From positions 22,845,721 through 22,909,720 of the forward strand of contig OW203724.1 of assembly GCA_934045075.1 (NCBI GenBank): DNA of 64,000 nucleotides, read 5' to 3'. Under the pieces are notes generated by a model that had not been told where the DNA came from, did not search any database, and saw nothing but the letters and a program-made list of their open reading frames with translations. Below, piece after piece: positions 31,922-44,252 of this stretch. Within the stretch, counting starts at the first letter, position 1. The number at the start of each line of letters is the position of its first letter. The stretch is from Yponomeuta sedellus (lineage: Eukaryota > Arthropoda > Insecta > Lepidoptera > Yponomeutidae). A program made the translations under genes and the position numbers.

Positions 31922-34740
31922 GTCTTCAAAGAACACAGTAACACCACAAAAAAAATTAACACATGTTAAACTACGCCCGAACAATTATTTGTGTACATTT
32001 CACTAGGAAACCAGACTACGTGACTTCTTGCCATGTGTAAATGGCACCTCTAAAAATCGTGAAAAACTTCAAAGCGAAATGTTCTACGGAATCCTAAAAG
32101 GACACAGAATCTATCACACGCGATTCCGCAGTTATACAACGCTGTTTTCTCTTGAGATGGATATTGTGTAGATTCGAGACCGCTATCATAATGTCCAGTT
32201 TTAATTTATTGATCTTCACGTTATTATTTTCACAAAAACCATGTCCACTCCAACCTTAATCGCCGTCGGAAAATACTCGACTCGGTTGTTTGATTGGCCG
32301 AAAAGATTGTTTTGACTACGCAATGTTGGTATTTGTGTATACTTTTAATTTTAAAAAACCCGATATAAAAAAATATCAAAAGTCGTAAATAGTCGTAAGA
32401 AAACCTGAAGCTGCTTCTTTATGTTATGTATGATTATTAGAAGATCAACCATAATAAAATAGAATTTTTTGATGAGCTTTGAAAAATCTTTTAGTTTAGT
32501 TTAACGACGTTGAAAAACAAGTAACTTTTTACGTACCTACCTAATATTTTTTTTTAATTCTTTGTAGGCTTAAGTAACTGGATAGGGTAGGCATCAGGGC
32601 TTTTAGACATTTTCAATATATTCTCCATCCGTTAATCATTACGGGTGACTTGACAGCTAAAATAACTTCCACACAAAACGATGACTTGTGTTTAAACTAG
32701 GATATCCTGTGCTATGGTAACCAGGACAGACATCACATCACAAACGTGCAAATACACCTAAACTGATGTATTTTCATGTCTAAACGCAAAGGTTGTAGTT
32801 CTACCGTTAGCATAAAGCTGGTTAGACTGGCTGGGTGGACTTAGCAAAATCGGTGATAGCGTTGAGTTTGAGAAAAAACATTTCGGAATATTAGTTTTTT
32901 TCATTTTCATAATATTATTATTATATTAAACTAAACTCAACAAGAGTCATCAGGTGAAGATGCGCGCTAAGATATTTCGTGCCTACATGCGCCATACCAT
33001 AGATTGTAACCAGTGTACAAATCGTACAAAATGCCGGAATAGCTTTATGATGCGTTTTCTCTGTAGAAAATGACCAAATTAATACGATTAAATATATCAA
33101 AGAAAACTAGAACCTCTTTCTTTTTGAGGTCGGTTAATAAGGGATAACATCTAAATATGAAATTATTATCTCATCGTGACGTAATATACGTGCTACTGAA
33201 GTTTTTTGGCTTTGAGCTTCATATTGAAAATATTATGATAAATCTCTTAACAATTATGTAAGTTTTATCTACATTTTTATGAAAATGTGGCTTTACCTAC
33301 GTAATACTACTTAATTTGGTAAGCATGGGATAATAATGATTAATTTACTAGCAACACGACTAAGAAGTACAGGTTAGCCAACTTGATGAAATTTACTTTT
33401 CTTTCGTAGTCTGTGGTCTAGTGATGTAGCTACTGTTACACAACTACTACTTACTACAACTAAAGTCGAATATAAAGACACTTTTTATATGTTCCTATTC
33501 TACTTGTATTCTAACACGGTTACAAGATTCTGTCCACCGTGTCCAGCCAGCAATATCCACCAAAGCACGCCAACGTATTTTTTTCTTGTAATACGCGATC
33601 AGCTAGCGCTTTCGTTATTTCATCGGTACTAATTTAGACTGGAAATATTTTTGGACACGGTATATCAACAACTAGCTGTGCCATGCGGCGTTACCCGCGG
33701 TCTATTAGAGAAAATAAATTGTGTATTAACAGTAAAATATATTTTCCGCAGTAGTTTTACTAGTTTTACCCTATGGTTAATCCAGGGTGTCAGCTAACTG
33801 CCTCTTCCGGAGCAGATCGTGTGGTAGAGAGAGGGAGCCCGCGACGGTCTGTTCCGGGAGTGGGAGGAGAGGTTGGCGCGACCTACCCCCGGCCTCGAGG
33901 TGGTGGCCACCGTTCGGCCCGTCCTTCGGGACTGGGCCGAGTGCGGGCACGGCGCCCTGACCTACCGTCTGGCGCAGATCCTCACCGGGCATGAATGCTT
34001 TTGTGTGTACCTGTGCCGGATAGCGGGTCGGGAGCCGTCGACGACGTGCCACCACTGCGACGCGGCGGAGGACACGGCGCGGCACACACGCGCGCCGTGT
34101 GCCCCGCATGGGAGGAGCCGCGTGCCGAGCTGGCCATGGCTATTGGGGCGGACCTCTCATTGCCAACGATCGTCAGTGCGATGGTCGGCAGCGACTAAAA
34201 CCTATAACAATAGGGAATTGCTTGTAGTTGGAAAGGAAAATAATCATTGTATATTAGGAAAATGGAGAAAATATTTTTTTATAATTGAAGAGCATGTCTG
34301 ATAGATCCTCATTCCTAAACGACGTGCCTAATTGCAATGAAACTTCAATAATAAGTTATAAGATACAAGTAATTAAAAGGCAACTTGAGTCTCTCGAAAA
34401 GTTTTAATTAAAAGGTTCATGAGGTTCTTATTTTTTTTTTATTAATTTTAAACGGTCGTTTATTGTATCAACATGTTGTTAAAGTTTGTAAATTTAAATC
34501 AAATTACGTTTTGTGTGCTCGCTTCTCTTACAGCTTCTTATCTCGTTTCAAGAATAAGAATGCTACCACCCGCTCACCCCATCATTTCATCTGTCACTTC
34601 ATTCATTAATCTGTGGACATATTATTTATTTAGTTATTGAATTTTACTGTGGGAATGTGCGTTTGTTGCTAAAAACATTTTTTTGTAAATTCCAAACGAA
34701 ATCTCAATAAACCAAGCAGCATTATTTTACAACCCGCAAG
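31922..34740. other. Region between the divergent KDM5-like copy and mRpL38
   Basis: A 2.8-kb spacer upstream of both genes. A partial RTE-type end (ACTAGCTGTGCCATGCGGCG) lies at about 33670 and a LINE fragment at 33785-34200. The rest is AT-rich without recognisable genes. Promoters must lie near 31925-32300 (minus) and 34500-34740 (plus), but no distinctive core elements are visible. Confidence 0.55.
33785..34200 (+). pseudogene. R1/Jockey-like LINE C-terminal remnant
   Basis: One frame reads LFREWEERLARPTPGLEV, LTYRLAQILTGHECF, YLCRIAGREPSTTCHHCDAA. Past about 34085 the coding match moves to another frame (VCPAWEEPRAELAMAIGADL then SMVGSD-like end), so a frameshift lies near there, and a stop precedes the first block. 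The cysteine/histidine finger and HxxxxC are typical of R1-clade LINE tails. The GC-rich base composition contrasts sharply with its surroundings. Confidence 0.82.
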
Positions 34741-37700
34741 ATGCTGAACACGTTTCGTCTGGCTGTTGGTAACATACAGTTTCAGCAACTTAGGTTAGGT
34801 CATCGGATGAGAGGCAAACCCCCTACAATTGCCAGAAGCCTTAAAGACCGGCTCGATGAACTGAATCATAAAGATGAATTATACACGACAAGAATAGATA
34901 TCGGTTTTCCTCAAGAAAAGTAAGTACTTAATCATTTTAAAACTTGATACACAACTTGGTTACTGCTGTTAGCAATAAGTGACTTTTGTTTGTGTTTGGT
35001 TTCTTGAGTGCAGTAAAGAATATTAATTTATTCTTATCATGAATATTTAAGGGAAGGGCTCTGAGATAATCATATTTTGTTTACAAAAAGTTTGACACTG
35101 ATATTTTGTGTACAAAGACTTGCACTTGTGAGCCTGACGATACTTCGTGTTAGAGGCCAAACACGTCGCGTATTTTCTCACACAAGTATTGGTGTTGGTA
35201 GTGGTGTGTCTTGCTTCTGCTTGAAAAAGTGGGAGGGAGGGTGGTGCATTAACTAACCACATGGTGCCTGTGGGATTTTTGGCGGAATTTAGCTAAGTAA
35301 TTTTAACACTTTAATTGCTACAAAAAGTTTCTCCGATGCGATGAGTAACTCATGATAATCTGGGACAGATATAATTTCTGTATGCAAAACTTGATTGCCT
35401 CAGAATGAGAGCCATACTGAGATAATTTTAAACCAATTTAGACTAAATGCAATCCTAGAAAGGTACCTTGGATCCTACAATAAAAAAGGGCCAAGTGTAT
35501 GTTGGGCCTCCCGCAGTGTAGGGTTCTCTTGAAGCAAGGATTTAATACCTGTTTTACAAAACTAACAACTTCATTAAACTTATCAATGGATATTGTATGA
35601 AGTTTTCCTCCTATAGGTTGGTTTGCTATTACTTTTTAACTTTTAAAGCCTACTCACTTGTTGGTTTAAATTCATTAAATTTATGAATGGATTTTGTATG
35701 AAGTTTTCCTTGTATAGGTTGGTTGGCTATTACTCTTTAGCTTGTAAAGCCTACACTTGTTGGTGTCATGATAGTTTTTCTTTTGAGTTCACTATATGTG
35801 GACTGCCTTGAATTTTTTTTCACATTTTTGCATTCTACTGTTGAGCGGGGAGAATGAGAGTGACGTCATAGTCTGACAAAAAATTGGTTTATATAGGGAA
35901 GAGCGGGTGATCGTGCTCCTCCACTATAAAGGGAAATTTCCCGCCAGGCAGATCGTATGCCTGGGGACGGCCGGTCCAACTAATGTTAGTCGGACGTTAT
36001 ATTTATGGTATGTCATTGAAACACTTTCATTGCGCGATGCAGGAATGTTGGAGTTTGTAGTGCGCGCGCAGAGTTGACATGTGCTCGCCACATCACTCCC
36101 CTTCAAGACCGTAGCTACGCATAGCTAGGTCTGATAGGAATCGAAGTCTGTGCTCTAAAGCCTGCAAGTGCCAGGTGACGCTGAGTCAGTGAGTCGACTA
36201 GCGGTTGAGGGTGTTCGGCGGCTAACAGTCACTTCACCGGCGACAGTACCATGGAGACCGCGCATGTGGTAGGAACCGGTGAAGGCTGCTGTACCACTGG
36301 CAACGTGTACGTGTGCTGTTGCTGTGTGGCTGCCGTGCCGAGGGGTTGCAGGAAGATCACCATCAGTCCCAGTAGTCGATGCGTTGACTGTAGTGGAACT
36401 GATGAAGTGAGAAGGAAGAATGCTGGCTTTGCTTTGAGACTAATGTATGTGGAGTGCTGCGAGAGGGAAGGAAGGTTGACAATGATCACGTCGGGGTCAC
36501 CACTATAGGGAAGAGCGGGTGATCGTGCTCCTCCACTATAAAGGGAAATTTCCCGCCAGGCAGATCGTATGCCTGGGGACGGCCGGTCCAACTAATGTTA
36601 GTCGGACGTTATATTTATGGTATGTCATTGAAACACTTTCATTGCGCGATGCAGGAATGTTGGAGTTTGTAGTGCGCGCGCAGAGTTGACATGTGCTCGC
36701 CACAGTTTACAAAGCTTAACAGTTCGCAAACAGAACCTTAAATAAAAAAAAGTCTAACTTCGCAATATGTGTCACGTTCTAACTCGCCTTACTGAGCCAC
36801 AGACAGACAAACAGAAGACAGATGGACATGGAGAAAGTATAAGGTTACCTTGTTGACTATGGAACCCTAAAAGGCATTATTTTTTATTGAAATAACAATC
36901 TGCCTAATTTTCTTTAAAAATATAAATGTTTACTAAACTACCGAAATTATATTTTTTTACAAATTTAGCAAAAAAAAATTAAACATGGCAAATTGTTACT
37001 TGGTTCGAAATTATCTTGGGGAGTAGTATTTCCTAATTTAGACAATATAATGTGAGTCAATCTTTCCATGTGGAAATAAAAACGAAATAGATTTCATTCT
37101 CACCAACAAAATGGACCGGATTAAAAATACAGAAGTTCTAGTACAATCTAAGTTCAATACACTTGTACGCTGTGAGGTATGGCTGGAAAATCTGAAGACT
37201 AAAAGAACGAGATACAAAACGCCGATGACAAGAAATGTACCATACGAAGCATACCAAAGACTAAGAGATATTTACGAAGCAAACACCAATGAAGAAACAG
37301 AAGAAACACACGAACTAGTACAAAGACAATATGATAAATTCGAAACAACACTCCAAAAAACAGTTGAACAAGTAACAAAGGAAACAAAATCAACCAGGAA
37401 ATCAAATGTCTTTACAGAAAAAACACTAAAGCTGCTAGAAGAGAGAAACAATCTGAAAAATATAGATGCAAAGACGAAAGACCAAAAAACAAAGCTTACA
37501 AAACTATACCGAAGGGCCAAGAAAGCGATGGAAATAGATATTAAGAAATACAAAACGAATAGTTATAAAAACTCCATATTGCAAACTGGAGGTCTAAAGA
37601 AAGGAGAAAAACACTTAAATCACTCCAAGAAGTGGATACATAAACTATATAACAAAGAAGGCACCGAAATAAAGAACCGGAAAGATCTAATAGAGACTGC

Positions 37701-40700
37701 AACAAAATTCTACAGAGAGCTTTACACATTGGGAAGAGATATAAATGAAAATGGACCGAACCAACAAATATACAGAAATAATGAAGAAATACCACCAATA
37801 CTAGCTGATGAAGTTTTAAAAGCAATTAAAAGCTTGCAAAATGATTAAAGCCCCGGAAAAGACGGAATATCCAACGAAATAATAAAAGCCATTAAAGATC
37901 TAGTGACCCCAAAGTTGACACTACTGTTCACCTATATCATAAACCACAAACAAATACCAACACAATGGGCTCATTCAGAGATAACGATACTTTACAAGAA
38001 AGGTGACAAAAAAGACATTGGCAACTATAGACCAATTAGTCTCATGTCTAATATCTATAAAATCTTTGCAAAAATCCTACTAGACAGAATAACTAAAAAG
38101 ATAGACGAAAATCAGCCACTTGAACAGGCTGGATTTAGGAGCGGTTTTTCAACAATAGACCACCTACACACGACAAGCCAAGTAATAGAGAAATACACTG
38201 AGTTCAACAAAAATCTTTATCTAGGAATACGACAAGGAGACCCTATTTCAGCTAAACTATTCATATCGATCTTAGAAAGTGTAATGAATAAAATCGATTG
38301 GCACGAAATGGGAATCAACATAAATGGAAAGCTACTCAGCCACCTAAGGTTTGCGGATGACATACTACTATTCAGCGAAACAGCAGTAGAAATGACAGAA
38401 ATGATAAAGAGCCTAAAACGGAAAGCCAGAGGTAGGACTGGAAATAAATGAACAGAAAACCAAACTAATGACTAACTCAGAAGAATTACCAATAACTATA
38501 GACGGAAGCACAATTCAGTATGTTAAAGAGTACATTTACCTGGGCCAACATATATGATTCAACAACAAAACCACACAAGAAAGATTTAGGCGGACATTGT
38601 CCCATTCGCAAAATGTCCCTTCATCATTTCGCAAAAGGTCCCTTTCGCAAAAGGACCCTATCTCAAAATGACCCTTTGGAAAAATGACCCTTTGGCAAAA
38701 TGTCCCTTTCGCAAAATAACCCTTTCGTTTGGAAGTCCAGTTGGTCAGATTGGAAAGAGGGTTTATCTTGACATTTGTCGAGCGATAAACTCAAGATCTT
38801 CAGGGCTTAATGAAGTCTCTGTTTGATAAGCTGCTTGCTATCCTTGACCAGCCAGGTATTTAAGAATAGGATAGAGAATAAAAACTCATTCTATGGTACC
38901 TACCAATTACCTTACTACCCAAAACTTGTGTAATAAAGGGTGAGTAGTAAGTAGTAAGTGTAATAAAGGGTGAGCTTTGACAATCGGTCGATATGAGAAA
39001 GGGACGATATGAGAAAGGGACGCTTTGAGAAAGGGGCGATATTACACAGGGACGTTTTGAGAAAGGGACAATTTTTGTCGGAGGGACATTTTGCGAACGA
39101 GACATTGTCCGCCTAAACCCAACAAAACCACACAAGAAATTTATCGAAGAATAACCAAGACCTGGAACCGATACTGGAGCCTAAAGGATATTTTCAAAAA
39201 CCAAGAGATACCAATAGAATTAAGAAAGAAAATTGCCGAACAGTGTCGGCTCTTACCTTGCCTAACTTATGGATGTCAAACATGGTCCCTAAACAAGCAG
39301 CACATAAAGAAACTAAAAGTCTGCCAGAGGGCAATCGAAAGAAGCATGATAAATATTAAAAGATGCGAGAAAATTAGAAATGAAACTATAAGAAATAAAA
39401 CAAAAGTAATAGACTGTGCAGAATTCATCCAAAAACAAAAATGGAATTGGGCAGGACACGTAATGAGGATGAAAGATGACAGGTGGACAAAACGCACAAC
39501 TGAATGGTATCCAAAAGATGGAAAAAGAGGCAAAGGAAAACCAAACAGGAGATGGGCTAATGATATTGAAAAAGAAGCAGGATCTACATGGCCAAGGATA
39601 ACATCGCAAAGAGTAGAATGGGAATATCTGGGGGAGGCCTTTGCTCAGAAATGGGCAGCCAATTAATAAATTATGTACTATTAATTATTTTTGTATACAA
39701 AATGACACTTTAAGATAACATTTCATAATTCAAATAATACAATTTAATGCATGCTATTATATTTATTATTTAAGATATTGGCAAATAAAAGCTATTTTCA
39801 TTTCATTTTCATTTTCAATGTGAGTTTGTGAAATGAAATGAATAGGTTTTATTCAAAGTAGCGCAGAAACTACGGCTTAATGAACGTTACAATTCAAACT
39901 AGGTAAAACTATGCAAACAATGCACAAACTCTCACCCTCGTTTTATCTTGCACTCTGATTACAGACATAAAGCTTCAGTTATCCGAAAAGCCCGTTTAGA
40001 ACACCTGAAGATCCTGAAAGCTGACAAAGACCTTGAACACCAAGCTAGATACAATAAGCTGCAAGTCGATACAGACCAAGTGAGACAGGACTGGCTGAAA
40101 ACATCTGGCCCATTACAAAAGAAAAAAATTGCAGAGCACTATGGAATCTTTGAACATCTCTATGGAGAGGGATACTTTATTCCATATTTAAATTTAGATG
40201 TTCTTTATGACTTGAAGGATGGTTCCTGCCTGCCAGTTTACACTGGCAATGTTATAAAACCCACTGAAGCCAAAAATGTACCTACAGTTTTGTACAACTC
40301 TCATGGGAATGATATGTGGACTTTAGCACTGACCAGCTTGGACGGCCATCTAAATGAACCTAATAAGGAATATGTTCATTGGCTGGTGGCGAATATTCCT
40401 GGAAATATGATTGAAAAGGGAGATGTCATTGCAGATTACTTGCAACCATTTCCACTGAAGGGCACAGGGTATCACAGATATGTCTTTGTGCTGTACAAGC
40501 AGAGCGGAAGAGTGAACTATGATGTGCCTAAAGGTAAGAATCTTATTGGTATTTATAAAGAAACTTGTTAAACTAATTAGTTTGTACAAGGTACCAAATT
40601 CAGATGAGTTATTTTGTTGCAAGTTATTTTGCTGACTTTAGGTAATTTTTTATACCTATACCTACTACTCATAATTTGTTATTAAGGCGCTTTGGGGGTG

Positions 40701-43112
40701 CTAATTAGCGCTGTTTTGGCGGAATGCGATTAAAGTCCTAGGTTGTTGACTCTCAGTTCTAGACTGTAAAATAGTTGTCATAGTGATTAACTTCTATAAG
40801 GTTTACTTTTGAAAAAAGAAATAGTATGATAAAAGTTATGATTTTTATATTAGTTAGCACTATAAGTTTATGTTTTTTTATTTGTTTTTGAGGAATATCA
40901 AAGAGACAAGTGTAAAGGGCCAAATAAAAACAATGAAAAATTATGCTTTTTCTAGGTGCTACATTACTATGGAAAATACTGTTTATGAAAATAAACCTGA
41001 AATTTGACTCTTGTTTCAAGACAAACCTTCTTTTTCTTCTAAGCCTTCTTTAAGCTCCCAAGATTCCTTAATTTTATATCAATAATGTTGCTGTCATTGA
41101 CCCAATATATTGTACTCTGTACTCTAAGCTTTTGAGTGCAGTTTTGTTTAACATCTTCATATCCTAACTACACTCTTTAATTTCCAGTGTCAGCACCAAA
41201 TCTGGTGGACAGAACCTTCGTGACTCGCGATTGGTACAAGAAGTACCAGGATGAGATCACTCCAGCGGGCCTAGCTTTCTACCAATGCGATTGGGATGAA
41301 TCTGTGAAGGACTTCTTCCATAACTCTCTCCTAGTAAAAGAGCCAAGTAAGGGTAGAACTTTCTTGTTATTTAGGTATATAAGGCACTAGCTGACCTAGC
41401 GAACTTCGTACCGCCTAACAGTCGATTCTATATATTTTTTTTTTCTCTTCGTAAGAACCATCCGTACTTCGAGGAATATTCTAAAAAAAGAATTAGCGAA
41501 ATCAGTTCAGCTGCTCTCGAGATTCGCGCTTACCAACACATTTAGCGATTCATTTTTATATTATAGATAATCTATGTTATCAGAACCGAGAGTTAACCCA
41601 ATTTTCTTTACTAGAAAATGTAGGTACTGATGGGATGCGCCCTTCCTATGGCACAAGTGACGACCAACACCTTAAAGTTTAAAAGTTTAACTTGCCCATC
41701 AGTACATCGCTGATTCAGTTGCCCCATATCCATACTTTTCATTCATCCATAATTTATAGCAGCAGTAACACGCAGTGACCTTTTGTTTTTATAAATGTTA
41801 TGTAGTACCTATTATTTTTTAAGTTAGTTTTGTTATTGTGGCGTGTGTACTGTGTGGCGGAATCTGCCCTTAGTCACGTCCCTCAGCCATGAGGAAACGT
41901 CGAAAAAGAAAAAGAGAATGTGTTTGTTTTTTTGTTCTTCTAATATCTACTTTTTTGTCGAAGTTTACGTCGATTTGTCATAGTACAACATTATTGCAGT
42001 TCTGTGAAATGAGGCCTTGACCAAGCGATTGTGTTGTGTGGAAGCTGTTCATCATCATCAGCTCACCTCTGCCCACTGCTGGGCACTGCTGCCTTTTCCC
42101 CATCGCGGTCTCTCGCCATTCGCTGACCGCCTGACCCGCCCGGTTCTCAATCGCCACTCCGTTACTGCCCTGCGCCTTGAATATGTATCTTTTCAAGTAT
42201 ACATGTGTGTGCGAAAGCGAAATGTTTACTTAGCTCTGCCGTACATATGTGAGGCGTAATATGTATCACACATATCTGAAGGGCTCGTAGACTAATCGAC
42301 GGAGTGATTGGTATCAATCACTTTAGTTAAGCAATAACAGGCGCGGTCAGGGGCAAGATGGATGGCCGTCCCGTGACTAGCGCTTGTGGCATTTTTTCCG
42401 AGCGCTTCCTTGCTTGGAGGAACGTTTTCGCTTAGGGTGTTGGTGCCGCCTGTCACGGCAGTCGTTAAGCCATGTCGGAGGCCTTATGGGTGGCTCGATA
42501 ACTTCTGACGGTAAGGTCCTCCACTGTGTTACAATCCTCCACCAACGGACTTGTCCCCCGTGGTGAAGTATGACCTAACCCTTTCTGCGTTGGAGGAAGA
42601 GACCCTTGTATGTACCCCAGAGCAGTGAGGACATACAAAAGTCGATATCTGATATGTGACAGTGATATTGACGTGTGCGACAAAGTCCAGTAGATATTTT
42701 GTTTTTCCATACGTATATGTGGAAAGTTACTTTATCAAGGCGCTGGTCCTACTTCTGTTTCCCGGCCTCGCCAAGTGTTCTGCCCAACGCCACCGTCGGA
42801 CCTACGTCGTATGTAACATTTCGTTTACTCTTTTCAGTCTACGAGTACGACTTCCCGGCGCCTTACATCAGGCCCCAAGAGTACATGCCGCGGCGGAAGC
42901 CCTTCAACCTTTACATGGACAAGTACCGCGACCCCAAGCAGATCAATAAGGAGTATTTGATGAGAAAACTTAAAGTGGACGACCCATTCACGGGCCCCCC
43001 GCCGCCCCTGCGGTTCCCCAATGCTCAGCCGCTTCCCAGAAACATGCCTGCTTGGCTGAAGCTCCACGAGCGGAAGATCCGACTGCGTTGGGGAAGAGTG
43101 AACGATGTGTAG
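34741..43112 (+). CDS. mRpL38: Mitochondrial large ribosomal subunit protein L38, 4 exons
   Basis: A component of the mitochondrial 39S subunit with a PEBP-like fold. Exons 34741-34919, 39965-40533, 41188-41346 and 42838-43112 join in phase to 1182 bp, giving 393 aa, close to the family's usual size. The N-terminal HRMRGKPPTIARSLKDRL block is typical of mL38. The PEBP core in exon 2 includes YVHWLVANIPGNMIEKGD and LKGTGYHRYVFVLYKQ. The basic end LPRNMPAWLKLHERKIRLRW is also characteristic. A mitochondrial presequence is plausible at residues 1-25 (MLNTFRLAVGN, no acidic residues early). AATAAA follows at 43136. Intron 1 (5 kb) is loaded with transposons and intron 3 contains a SINE-A and a family C element. 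The gene is complete and probably functional. Confidence 0.95.
35571..35770. repeat. Two-copy tandem duplication, 101-bp unit
   Basis: TCATTAAACTTATCAATGGA at 35571 recurs as TCATTAAATTTATGAATGGA at 35672. Both are followed by TTGTATGAAGTTTTCCT and TATAGGTTGGTT. Divergence of a few percent dates it before the neighbouring TRIM. Confidence 0.85.
35892..36092 (-). repeat. TRIM 3' LTR
   Basis: 201 bp, identical on reading to 36504-36704. On the minus strand it runs from TGTGGCGAGC to CTTCCCTATA and is preceded by the purine tract. Confidence 0.9.
36504..36704 (-). repeat. TRIM 5' LTR
   Basis: 201 bp, adjoining the primer-binding-site-like sequence at 36484-36503. The end is TA rather than the usual CA. 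Confidence 0.9.
37055..39815 (+). pseudogene. RTE-like LINE, 5'-truncated and broken, in mRpL38 intron 1
   Basis: The sequence starts inside the C-terminal endonuclease end (NEIDFILTNK just before 37111). A 245-codon linker frame follows (37111-37848), then reverse transcriptase from 37849 (PGKDGISNEIIKAI, GNYRPISLMSNIYKIFAKI, RFADDILLF near 38348). The block that carries the first catalytic aspartate is missing: IEKYTEFNKNLYLG passes directly to IRQGDPIS, so the enzyme is dead. A stop lies near 37846, a frameshift near 38430, and a foldback element interrupts it at 38585-39117. The C-terminal frame resumes at 39091-39666 ([18 protein letters not shown]). The 3' end is GCAAATAAAAGCTATTTTC. 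Confidence 0.88.
38585..39117. mobile_element. Foldback element built of CGCAAAATGNCCC repeats, inserted in the LINE
   Basis: Terminal inverted repeats of about 36 bp start TTTAGGCGGACA and end TGTCCGCCTAAA. The interior of each arm is a run of degenerate units such as TTCGCAAAATGTCCC, TTTCGCAAAAGGTCCC and GAAAGGGACGTTTTGA. The host LINE sequence CAACAAAACCACACAAGAAA occurs exactly on both sides (38563-38582 and 39120-39139). That is a 20-bp direct duplication, long for a DNA transposon. The LINE frame continues after the second copy. Confidence 0.82.
39831..39905 (-). repeat. Dispersed LINE 3' end before mRpL38 exon 2
   Basis: GTTTTATTCAAAGTAGCGCA and TTACAATTCAAACT match 13085-13165. It ends about 60 bp before the exon 2 acceptor. 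Confidence 0.65.
41389..41575 (+). repeat. Dispersed 180-190 bp element, copy 2 (family C)
   Basis: ACTAGCTGACCTAGCGAACT to TTATATTATAGATAAT, as at 3541-3722. It lies 40 bp after the donor of mRpL38 exon 3. Confidence 0.75.
42278..42647 (+). mobile_element. SINE-A, near full-length copy (forward)
   Basis: It runs from CGTAGACTAATCGACGGAGT through GCGCGGTCAGGGGCAAGATG, CCGTCCCGTGACTAGCGC and TCACGGCAGTCGTTAAGCCA to GTGAGGACATACAAAAG. Together with 6350-6712 it defines both ends of the family. Confidence 0.8.
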
Positions 43113-43135
43113 ATAATGTTAATTGTATTGTAATT

Positions 43136-43141
43136 AATAAA
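43136..43141 (+). terminator. mRpL38 polyadenylation signal AATAAA
   Basis: AATAAA 24 bp after the stop codon, followed by a GT-rich CGTGTTGTAG. A second AATAAAG lies at about 43180. Confidence 0.75.
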
Positions 43142-43434
43142 CGTGTTGTAGTTAGCTCGGGATTTTATTGCAACAATGACAATAAAGTACCAGAGGATGC
43201 CTTAAAACTAAGGGAGTAAAATGAGTTTGGGCACAGACCGTTACGCGGGCCATTTAAATTTCAATGCCTGGACTACCACGATTCAATTATTCGTCAAAAT
43301 CGGATACCTATATTCTTTAAAAAAAAAACATTTACATACTGGCACATACATTGCATCTGGCCCCACACTAGGATACCCTGTGTCGTGGGAACCAGAAACA
43401 ACGACATCACAAACATGTAAACATCCAAGACCTG

Positions 43435-43665
43435 GGGACCAGGACCTTTTGTTGCACAAACCCATGCTGAGGACAATTTTAAAAACCTATTTAGAGGCTA
43501 AGAATTCCGCCCATTCCGGGACCAGCGCTCTCGAAACTGAGCTAACGGCACTTGCCCATTAAGTAGCTTAGTTGGGAGAGCGCTGGTACGGTTAGCCAGA
43601 GGTCGCGGGTTCGAGTCCCGGCATGGGCGGAATTTTTACCCTCTAAATTGGTTTTTAAAATCGGC
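43435..43665. mobile_element. Head-to-head pair of SINE-B copies
   Basis: 43560-43665 is a forward tRNA-like head (AGCTTAGTTGGGAGAGCGCT, GTCGCGGGTTCGAGTCCCGG). Immediately before it, 43465-43556 is the same family in reverse with part of the B-box region deleted (GACCAGCGCTCTCGAAACTG). The pair shares GCCCATTAAGT at the junction. Confidence 0.72.
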
Positions 43666-44103
43666 TAAATAGTTTAGGCGCTACAGTGGGACATCCGTAA
43701 ATACAAACATAGATAATTTCGGCGTAAATAGACAGCTAAAATCATAAATCTTCCTTCTAGCTCTGCTGTGGTCAGACAAAAATAAAGAATGAAATAGGCG
43801 TCTACCGATCAGCACAATTTTAAGTGGCCTGAAAAATAAAGTCGTGATTACTATGGCACTTCGATCTATATTAGATTAACAAATAGGTGGGCTCTCCTAC
43901 GCAATGTATCTCGAATTGGCATAATAAACTACGAATTGTAGTTTTATGAAACACGGCTCAGGTCTCACCAGGTAAACCTCATAATTGATTAACGACCATA
44001 ACTTAAATAAAATTACCGTGGGCAGAACATTAATTGGTGCTTTTCAAGCTAGGCAGGCATAAAATAGGTTCTACTGATCTTAAAACTTGAGATCAAAGTA
44101 AAG

Positions 44104-44252
44104 CCGCGTTTTCACGGTCTTAGTGCGCTCGGTCCGAGTAAACTAATGCTTCTGATTGGATATTTTGGTGTTGTCACGAAAAACCGCCCAATCGGAAGCA
44201 TTAGTTTACTCGGATGACGCACTCTGTCCGACCGTACTAAGACCATTCACGG
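44104..44252. mobile_element. Hairpin MITE
   Basis: CCGAGTAAACTAATGCTTCT (44134 on) is matched by the inverted GGAAGCATTAGTTTACTCGG near 44200. The outer ends CACGGTCTTAGT and ACTAAGACCATTCACGG also pair, so almost the whole 149 bp can fold. Confidence 0.75.

Larger units (their letters stand above)
35892..36704 (-). mobile_element. TRIM: miniature LTR retrotransposon with identical LTRs
   Basis: Two identical 201-bp direct repeats (35892-36092 and 36504-36704) flank 411 bp of non-coding DNA. The exact 5-bp duplication GTTTA lies at 35887-35891 and 36705-36709. On the minus strand the LTR begins TGTGGCGAGC. A primer-binding-site-like GTGGTGACCCCGACGTGATC directly follows the 5' LTR, and a purine tract GAAGGGGAGTGA directly precedes the 3' LTR. 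The minus strand is therefore the element's sense strand. It has no coding capacity and needs proteins from an autonomous LTR element, probably Gypsy or BEL/Pao. Identical LTRs imply recent insertion in mRpL38 intron 1. Confidence 0.9.

Noticed and set aside
29817..31969. Plus-strand open frames opposite the KDM5-like copy
   Set aside because: Shadows of the long minus-strand coding frame, without domains.
33777..34109. 110-aa minus-strand Arg-rich frame
   Set aside because: A product of high GC; the plus strand carries a recognisable LINE tail here.
33860..34200. Possible cellular gene because of its GC content
   Set aside because: The residues match a LINE reverse transcriptase C-terminus with a frameshift.
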